Assembly (NCBI RefSeq): GCF_003263515.1
Contig: NZ_JYDE01000015.1
Span: 1-64,000, forward strand
Direction: 5' to 3'
Length of the DNA: 64,000 bases
Source of the DNA: Rahnella inusitata
GTDB lineage: Bacteria; Pseudomonadota; Gammaproteobacteria; Enterobacterales; Enterobacteriaceae
Part shown: positions 57,830 to 64,000 of the stretch, piece by piece
Layout of the letters: every line of letters starts with the position of its first letter
Numbering within the stretch: position 1 is the stretch's first letter
Program-made: the position numbers and the translations under genes
Notes under the pieces: generated by a model
Told to the model about the DNA's origin: nothing
Databases searched by the model: none
What the model saw: only the letters and a program-made list of their open reading frames with translations

Positions 57830-58819
57830 TCAGTGCGATTTTTTAAGAATAAGATCGGTGATTCTTTGCAGTAATTTCTCAGCAAGTCTGCCCTGAATTT
57901 TTGCTTCAACGGGTAAATACCACCAGTTAGCCTGCGCAAAACCACGACATTTCACGGCATCTTTTTCGGTCATCAAAAGTATTTGACCCGATTGAGCCAA
58001 TCCAGAAAGTTGCTCAATCTGATAGGCTTTATGGTCCGCAAAAGCGACCTCTTTTTGCAACGTCAGCCCCAATTGTTTCAACGTGGCAAAAAAACGTGGC
58101 GGATGCCCTATTCCGGCCATTGCCACCACATTTCGCAATGCTGATGCATCTCGCTGTTCACCCGTCACCAGATTGACCGCTTTGCCAGGCTGTAAAATCA
58201 TCGCCAGCTCACCTGTTTCCGCAGTGCCACCGTTAGTAATGATGGCGTCAACGGAGCGCAGACGGGATGCACGTTCCCGCATTGGGCCTGCCGGCAACCA
58301 GTGACCATTGCCAAAACGTCTCACACCATCCACGACGACAATTTCGACATCCCGCTTAAGTGCGTAGTGCTGTAAACCATCGTCGGTAATGATCACATCC
58401 AATTCATGTTCAGCAAGTAACGCTTTAACCGCGTCAGAACGCAGCGGTGACACCGCAACCGGTGCCCCCGTCCGCTGATAAATCAACACGGGTTCATCAC
58501 CCGCCTGCGCTGTCGTCGTGCTTTCAGACAGCACCAGCGGATAGTGAGGTGATTTCCCACCGTAGCCGCGTGACACAACACCAACGCGAAATCCATGCAG
58601 TTGCAGCGTTTCCACCAGCCAGATCACCACCGGCGTTTTACCGTTACCTCCGGCGGTCAAATTACCGACCACCACAACGGGCACAGGTGCCCGCCAGCTT
58701 TTTTTTAGCCCTGATTTATAGCTGTAACGGAGGATCGTGGCTATCAGTCCATACAACCATGACAGTGGCAGAAGTAACCAGTAAAGCGGTGACTGACCTG
58801 ACCAGATGCGCTCAATCAT
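57830..58819 (-). CDS. lpxK: Tetraacyldisaccharide 4'-kinase
   Basis: A 329-residue P-loop kinase. It has an N-terminal membrane-associated helix (about 12-32) and Walker [13 protein letters not shown] (52-63). The [20 protein letters not shown] block carries the catalytic Asp pair. It phosphorylates the lipid A disaccharide at the 4' position on the inner membrane. It overlaps msbA by four bases, so lipid A completion and export are coupled in one operon. Confidence 0.96.
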   Translation of the reverse strand: MIERIWSGQSPLYWLLLPLSWLYGLIATILRYSYKSGLKKSWRAPVPVVVVGNLTAGGNGKTPVVIWLVETLQLHGFRVGVVSRGYGGKSPHYPLVLSESTTTAQAGDEPVLIYQRTGAPVAVSPLRSDAVKALLAEHELDVIITDDGLQHYALKRDVEIVVVDGVRRFGNGHWLPAGPMRERASRLRSVDAIITNGGTAETGELAMILQPGKAVNLVTGEQRDASALRNVVAMAGIGHPPRFFATLKQLGLTLQKEVAFADHKAYQIEQLSGLAQSGQILLMTEKDAVKCRGFAQANWWYLPVEAKIQGRLAEKLLQRITDLILKKSH

Positions 58820-60564
58820 TGGCCAAACTGCATCCGGTAAAGCTGTGAGTAAACGCCACGCTCTTCCAGCAGAACCGCATGAGAACCACGTTCAACAATG
58901 CGCCCGTCTTCGATCACCAGAATTTCATCAGCTTTTTCAATAGTCGATAAGCGATGCGCAATCACCAGTGAGGTACGGTTTTTCTGTAACTCATCAAGAG
59001 CGGCCTGAATTGCACGCTCGGACTCTGTATCCAGTGCCGAGGTAGCCTCATCGAGGATGAGGATTGGCGAATCACGCAGCAAGGCGCGGGCAATAGCAAT
59101 ACGCTGACGTTGACCGCCCGAAAGCAGCACACCATTCTCACCGATCACCGTATCCAGCCCCTGATCCATCTTGCTGATGAAGTCCATGGCATACGCCATA
59201 GTCGCCGCTTTTTCGATTTCTTCACGGGAATAGATGTCAGTACGGGCATAGGCGATGTTATTGGCGATGGTATCGTTGAACAGGTGGACATTCTGGGAGA
59301 CCAGCGCCACCTGATCACGCAGTGAAGACAACGTGTATTCACGTAAATCATGGCCATCCATCAGGATCTGCCCTTCCTGGATATCGTAGAAACGTGTCAG
59401 CAGGTTTGCGATGGTCGATTTACCTGAACCAGAGCGCCCCACCAGTGCCACGGTTTTTCCTTCCGGCAGGCTGAAAGAAATCTCACGCAGTGCAGGAATG
59501 TCACGTCCAGGGTATGTAAAGGTCACATTTTTGAATTCAACGTCACCTTTAGCTCGTTTGACTTCAAGTTTACCTTCGTCTTTCTCCTGCTCCATATCCA
59601 GAATAGAGAAAAGTGTCTGACAGGCAGCCATACCGCGCTGGAACTGGGAATTCACGTTAGTCAGGGATTTCAGCGGGCGCATCAGGGCGATCATCGATGA
59701 GAACACCACGGTGATTGTACCGGCACTCAGCGTTTCCATCACGGACGGGAAGCTTGCGGCATAGAGCACGAACGCCAGAGCCAGAGAAGCAATCAGCTGA
59801 ATGATAGGATCTGAAATCGAAGAAGCAGAGACCATACGCATACCTTGCTGACGCATACGGTTACTGACTTTATCAAAGCGCTGAGTTTCGACTTTCTGAC
59901 CACCGAAGATAAGTACTTCTTTGTGGCCTTTCAGCATCTGCTCGGCGCTGGTCGTAACTTGCCCCATGGTGTTCTGCATGGATTTACTGATGTTACGGAA
60001 ACGTTTTGACACCACGCGGATAACAACAGAGACGATCGGCGCAATCACCAGCAGGATCACTGACAGCTGCCAGCTGTAGTAGAACATCATGATGAACAGG
60101 CCGATAATCGACGCCCCTTCACGCACCACAGTCACCAGTGCGCTGGAGGAAGACGAAGCAACCTGCTCGGAGTCGTAAGTAATACGCGAGAGCAAGGTAC
60201 CGGTAGACTGTTGATCAAAGAAAGCGACAGGCATTCTCATCATATGGCCGAACAGACGGCGGCGCATATGCATGACCACTTTCCCTGAAACCCACGAGAT
60301 ACAGTAACTTGAAATATATCCGCTGACCCCACGCACAATCATCAGGCCGATAACGACCAGCGGCATCCAAAGTAAAATTGAGCGGTCGGCTTTACCAAAC
60401 CCATCATCAAGCAGCGGCTTCAGCAAAGACAGCATGAAGGTATCACTGGCGGCGTTGGCGACCAGTGCAATAGCCGCAGCAATCAGCCCGGCCTTAAAAG
60501 GTGTGATCATCGGCCATAGGCGACGGAATGTCTGCCACGTCGAGAGATCTTTATCGTTCATCAT
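58816..60564 (-). CDS. msbA: Lipid A export ABC transporter MsbA
   Basis: The protein has 582 residues, identical in length to E. coli MsbA. Six transmembrane helices (about 25-310) are fused to an ATPase domain with Walker [10 protein letters not shown] (about 376-384), Q-loop [10 protein letters not shown], signature LLSGGQRQR, Walker [12 protein letters not shown] and the H-loop in [13 protein letters not shown]. It flips lipid A-core across the inner membrane. It lies downstream of comEC with a 38-base gap. Confidence 0.98.
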   Translation of the reverse strand: MMNDKDLSTWQTFRRLWPMITPFKAGLIAAAIALVANAASDTFMLSLLKPLLDDGFGKADRSILLWMPLVVIGLMIVRGVSGYISSYCISWVSGKVVMHMRRRLFGHMMRMPVAFFDQQSTGTLLSRITYDSEQVASSSSSALVTVVREGASIIGLFIMMFYYSWQLSVILLVIAPIVSVVIRVVSKRFRNISKSMQNTMGQVTTSAEQMLKGHKEVLIFGGQKVETQRFDKVSNRMRQQGMRMVSASSISDPIIQLIASLALAFVLYAASFPSVMETLSAGTITVVFSSMIALMRPLKSLTNVNSQFQRGMAACQTLFSILDMEQEKDEGKLEVKRAKGDVEFKNVTFTYPGRDIPALREISFSLPEGKTVALVGRSGSGKSTIANLLTRFYDIQEGQILMDGHDLREYTLSSLRDQVALVSQNVHLFNDTIANNIAYARTDIYSREEIEKAATMAYAMDFISKMDQGLDTVIGENGVLLSGGQRQRIAIARALLRDSPILILDEATSALDTESERAIQAALDELQKNRTSLVIAHRLSTIEKADEILVIEDGRIVERGSHAVLLEERGVYSQLYRMQFGQ

Positions 60565-60602
60565 GCAATATCAACCAGCATCGAAAGAAATAGCGGTCTA
60601 TT

Positions 60603-62879
60603 CTACTCATTATCTTCTGATACTCCAAACCGGTGGTGGTACCAACGGGGGATTAATTGCTCACGTAAGCCCTTAATTGCCCAATATTCATCATAAATGA
60701 AGATACTCAGCTGGCCTGATACAGAGGTCGAGTGCCAGTCATAGCGGGCTTTGTTGTATCTGCTAACAACTTTATGCGCAGGAAGATGCCATTTATTAAA
60801 TCTCGCTGCCGATGCCATCGCCACTACCGGCTTTACGGCCCGCAGGAAAGGGGGTGAAGAGGATGTATTGCTGCCGTGATGTGGCACCTGAAGCCATGTG
60901 GACTGTAACCCCTTTCGCTCCTTTTTGATTAACGCTTTTTCGCTACCGGCCTCAATATCGCCCGTCAACAGCAGACTGAATGTGCCGTCATCAACGCGAA
61001 TGACACAACTGTCATCGTTACGTGCATCCGTCGTCGACGTCAACGGCCACAAAATGTCGAAGTTCAGCCCTTGCCATCGCCAGTGCTCCCCGGCAATACA
61101 AGAGAGATGCCCCACAGAGGGAGAACTGTCACGCAGGCTCGCCTTCGGATACATCGCCTGTAAAATTTCGAGCCCTCCACGGTGATCCTTATCATCGTGG
61201 CTGATGATTATTTGCTCTAACTGGATATTCCTCCAGCGCAGCAGTGGCGCGATATTTTGTTCTGCCGCCGAGCCCCCTTCCCAGCGATTGCCGGTATCGT
61301 AAAGAATTCCTCTGCCATTTTTGCTGATAAGCACCGATAGCCCGTGTCCGACATCCAGCATATCCACCCGCCAGCGCTCAGGTGCCATGCGAGTGAGCCA
61401 ACACAGAGAGACTACGCATAATGAAATCAGCAACGACAATCGATGCCTGATATCGCTTAGTCGCCAAAAGAGAACGAACAGCCAGCCTGAGAAACTGATG
61501 AGCAAGAAGGATTCCCCCAGGGTAAACCAGCTCCCGGAAAAAGGTTCAACGCCCCACATAGCCAGGCTAAGGGTTTGATCCGCCATTTTCCAGATGATGA
61601 TTTGCGCCCCTGACATCCAGCCAGAAGGGAATAAATTAATGATTAGCGCCATCAGGACTAACGGCACAGTCACCATCGAAACAATCGGTACCGCCCACAT
61701 GTTTGCCAGAAAAGACGATGGATTCAGGCCATGAAAAATTGCGACCTGCAACGGTAGCAAAAGCAACGTCATACCCGCTTGGAGATGTCCCCAGCGCAAG
61801 AAAGACCAATACCAGGCATGCTGAAAACGCGCAGATAACGGCATCCATTGAAACCAAAAAACCAGCGATGCTACGGCAAAACAAGACAGCCAGAAACTGT
61901 CCGACAGAATATTCATCGGGTCAGCCAGTAACAATAACGCGACGCCCCACAACCAGACCTGCCAGGGATGGCAACTTATACGAAAAAACCTCAGCACAAT
62001 CCATAGCGAGACTGCCAATGCCGCGCGTAATGCGGGGGCATTACAACCTGAAAGCCATGTATACGTCAGCAGAAATATCTCGCTGACCAGTAGAGTGAAG
62101 CGGTAATCAATCAACCTTATCGGGAGGAAAAACTGCATTCCCCGCGCCAGCCACCAGCCAAATAAGGCAGCAATACCAATGTGCAGGCCGGAAATCGCCA
62201 CGAGATGAGCGATGCCGGTTCTTTGCAGCAAAATCTTCTCATCGCCATTAATTAATCCCTTTTCACCAAAAGCTAAGGCGATTAGCACTGGCGTATTCGC
62301 CAGTTCTGGCATTTCAGCTTGTACGCGATGGATGAATTGCTGGCGGAACGAGCTCCCGCCCTCCAGCATTTCGCCTTGCCGGATTGTCGCAGTCAGCGGT
62401 GCATGCTGCGCCAGCGCCCATCGTTGGGCATCAAATCCTCCTTCATTTAACAGGCTGTGGACAGGACGAAAACTGGCGATCAATTTCCACTTTTGTCCTG
62501 CTGATAGGGCTGTTTCTGCTCCTTCCCATTTAGCACGAAATAGTATCGCCGGGAAAATCTGCTTCCCGCCTACCTTTTCAATTTTGAAAAACTGAGATGT
62601 CACACCGCCCTGCCCCAGATTAATAGTTTGCACGCTGGCGACAACCTCACGATTGGCACCCATAAGCGTAAGCGTCTGCTCAATCAGGCTGCTGCCCTGC
62701 ATGCTCGCCCAAACGAAACTCAGCAATGCGATCATCGTCAGTCTGATTATCTTTCGGCGTGAGCCCCACAGAATCCATGCGAAAAAGCACATCGCCGCAA
62801 GCCACTGCATTGAAGGCAATTGAGCAATAAATACCAGCGGCGCCATACCTGCAATGACCGCGACAGCGACCTCTTCCAA
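60603..62879 (-). CDS. comEC: ComEC/Rec2-type DNA-uptake channel (YcaI)
   Basis: A 758-residue protein with an N-terminal membrane region, the competence domain (about 200-470, LVAISGLHIGIAALFGWW), and a C-terminal metallo-beta-lactamase-like domain (about 515-740, DVGHGLSVLI, ISHDDKDHRGGL, LLTGDIEAGSE, VPHHGSNTS). It moves single-stranded DNA across the inner membrane in competent bacteria. The listed start is TTG at 62879, without a ribosome site. Four codons earlier, ATC at 62891 has a GAGGG site six bases upstream and aligns with the E. coli start (MKI), so the true start may be that non-canonical codon. Confidence 0.9.
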   Translation of the reverse strand: MEEVAVAVIAGMAPLVFIAQLPSMQWLAAMCFFAWILWGSRRKIIRLTMIALLSFVWASMQGSSLIEQTLTLMGANREVVASVQTINLGQGGVTSQFFKIEKVGGKQIFPAILFRAKWEGAETALSAGQKWKLIASFRPVHSLLNEGGFDAQRWALAQHAPLTATIRQGEMLEGGSSFRQQFIHRVQAEMPELANTPVLIALAFGEKGLINGDEKILLQRTGIAHLVAISGLHIGIAALFGWWLARGMQFFLPIRLIDYRFTLLVSEIFLLTYTWLSGCNAPALRAALAVSLWIVLRFFRISCHPWQVWLWGVALLLLADPMNILSDSFWLSCFAVASLVFWFQWMPLSARFQHAWYWSFLRWGHLQAGMTLLLLPLQVAIFHGLNPSSFLANMWAVPIVSMVTVPLVLMALIINLFPSGWMSGAQIIIWKMADQTLSLAMWGVEPFSGSWFTLGESFLLISFSGWLFVLFWRLSDIRHRLSLLISLCVVSLCWLTRMAPERWRVDMLDVGHGLSVLISKNGRGILYDTGNRWEGGSAAEQNIAPLLRWRNIQLEQIIISHDDKDHRGGLEILQAMYPKASLRDSSPSVGHLSCIAGEHWRWQGLNFDILWPLTSTTDARNDDSCVIRVDDGTFSLLLTGDIEAGSEKALIKKERKGLQSTWLQVPHHGSNTSSSPPFLRAVKPVVAMASAARFNKWHLPAHKVVSRYNKARYDWHSTSVSGQLSIFIYDEYWAIKGLREQLIPRWYHHRFGVSEDNE

Positions 62880-62988
62880 TGAGATTTTGATGGCGTTCCC
62901 TCTACGTTCATCATACGACCACCCTGGTCAGATTCTGGCTGGAGTATGGTATTGAGATTGATAGGGGACAAGCAGAAGAACGACGGAA

Positions 62989-63004
62989 TGCGAGACGTTA
63001 CGCA
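62989..63004. promoter_or_regulatory. CRP-S (Sxy-dependent CRP) site of comEC
   Basis: TGCGA-GACGTT-ACGCA matches the CRP-S core TGCGA-N6-TCGCA at 9 of 10 positions. A minus-strand -10-like TATCAA (62963-62958) lies about 33 bases downstream, placing the site near -45, close to a class II position. The leader would then be about 60 bases. CRP-S sites need both CRP and Sxy; tfoX/sxy is in this window. Confidence 0.65.
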
Positions 63005-63048
63005 AATAGGGGGGAGAGATTGAGGAAGAAATTTGGAGAATTTAAACC

Positions 63049-63080
63049 AAAAAAAACGGCGCCTTGAAAGGCACCGTTTT
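63049..63080 (-). terminator. Rho-independent terminator of ihfB
   Basis: On the minus strand AAAACGGTGCCTT / AAGGCGCCGTTTT (one U-G pair) followed by eight T. It lies 43 bases after the ihfB stop and insulates comEC from ihfB and rpsA transcription. Confidence 0.93.
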
Positions 63081-63122
63081 AGCATTCGCTATAGGCAGTC
63101 ATTCACGATTCAGGCCGAAACC

Positions 63123-63407
63123 TTAACCATAAATGTTCGCGCGATCACGCAGCTCTTTGCCCGGCTTGAAGTGAGGGACATACTTACCGTCCAGCTCAAC
63201 TTTGTCACCAGTTTTAGGGTTGCGCCCAACACGCGGAGCACGGTAGTGAAGAGAAAAACTGCCAAACCCACGGATCTCGATGCGTTCACCATCAGCCAAG
63301 GTTGCAGCCATATGTTCAAGCATCTCTTTCACTGCATCCTCAACGGCTTTCGCCGGGATATGAGAGTGCTGGCCAGCAAGTCTTTCAATAAGTTCAGACT
63401 TGGTCAT
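63123..63407 (-). CDS. ihfB: Integration host factor beta subunit
   Basis: A 94-residue HU/IHF-family protein almost identical to E. coli IhfB. The DNA-intercalating arm [30 protein letters not shown] (about 62-91) carries the conserved Pro, and [13 protein letters not shown] precedes it. With IhfA it bends DNA by about 160 degrees. It lies 60 bases downstream of rpsA as in E. coli, with an AGGTAAT ribosome site. Confidence 0.98.
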   Translation of the reverse strand: MTKSELIERLAGQHSHIPAKAVEDAVKEMLEHMAATLADGERIEIRGFGSFSLHYRAPRVGRNPKTGDKVELDGKYVPHFKPGKELRDRANIYG

Positions 63408-63467
63408 ATTACCTCCAAGCTTTGCAGCTAAACTACCGTATTGGGGCGGCAGAACCGCCCCCCGTCA

Positions 63468-64000
<533 letters not shown>

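Overview
This window reads as ordinary chromosomal core of a member of the order Enterobacterales. Protein sequences and gene order match Escherichia coli K-12 closely from the serT/yccA end (window start) to rpsA (window end). The sequence differs enough from E. coli to suggest a Yersiniaceae-type genome (Rahnella, Ewingella, Rouxiella or Serratia-like). That placement is inference from remembered proteins, not from a search. No insertion sequence, prophage, CRISPR array, rRNA or complete tRNA was seen.

Layout. 1-5.4 kb: 5' end of a tRNA-Ser gene, then yccA, tusE, acyP, rlmI, hspQ, yccU, csgI(yccT), mgsA. 5.4-13.8 kb: helD, yccF, yccS, tfoX(sxy), sulA with its LexA box, ompA, matP. 14-24.5 kb: lonH(ycbZ), fabA with FadR- and FabR-type operators, the very short rmf, then rlmKL-uup-pqiABC on the minus strand. 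24.6-32.3 kb: ycbX, zapC, pyrD, and the complete ssuEADCB alkanesulfonate operon. 32.3-41.2 kb: pepN, pncB, asnS, ompF, aspC. 41.2-54 kb: gloC, mepK(ycbK), ldtD(ycbB), the overlapping cmoM-mukF-mukE-mukB operon, elyC, ycbJ. 54-64 kb: kdsB-ycaR, an intergenic small-transcript candidate, ycaQ, two cold-shock protein genes, lpxK, msbA, comEC(ycaI), ihfB, and the 3' end of rpsA.

How the genes work together. Several envelope functions cluster here: LPS (kdsB, lpxK, msbA), peptidoglycan 3-3 crosslinks (ldtD makes them, mepK cuts them), porins (ompA, ompF), lipid-transport MCE proteins (pqiABC), unsaturated fatty acids (fabA) and elyC. A second theme is chromosome organisation and division: mukBEF, matP, zapC, sulA, ihfB. 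A third is DNA uptake: tfoX/sxy and comEC lie in the same window, and each has an upstream CRP-S-like site.

Most unusual signal. Between ycaR and ycaQ (about 55282-55475, plus strand) there is a 17-bp-spaced promoter, a perfect TGTGA-N6-TCACA CRP site just downstream of it, a 16-codon ORF made almost wholly of preferred codons, and a strong terminator whose T-tract lies only on the plus strand. It looks like a catabolite-controlled small mRNA or dual-function RNA. Other points for a second look: a 9/10 CRP-S site before comEC, a matS-like site between fabA and rmf, a cold-shock protein with a degenerate RNP2 motif behind a leader hairpin, a 5'-terminal hairpin in the rmf leader, and a non-canonical comEC start.
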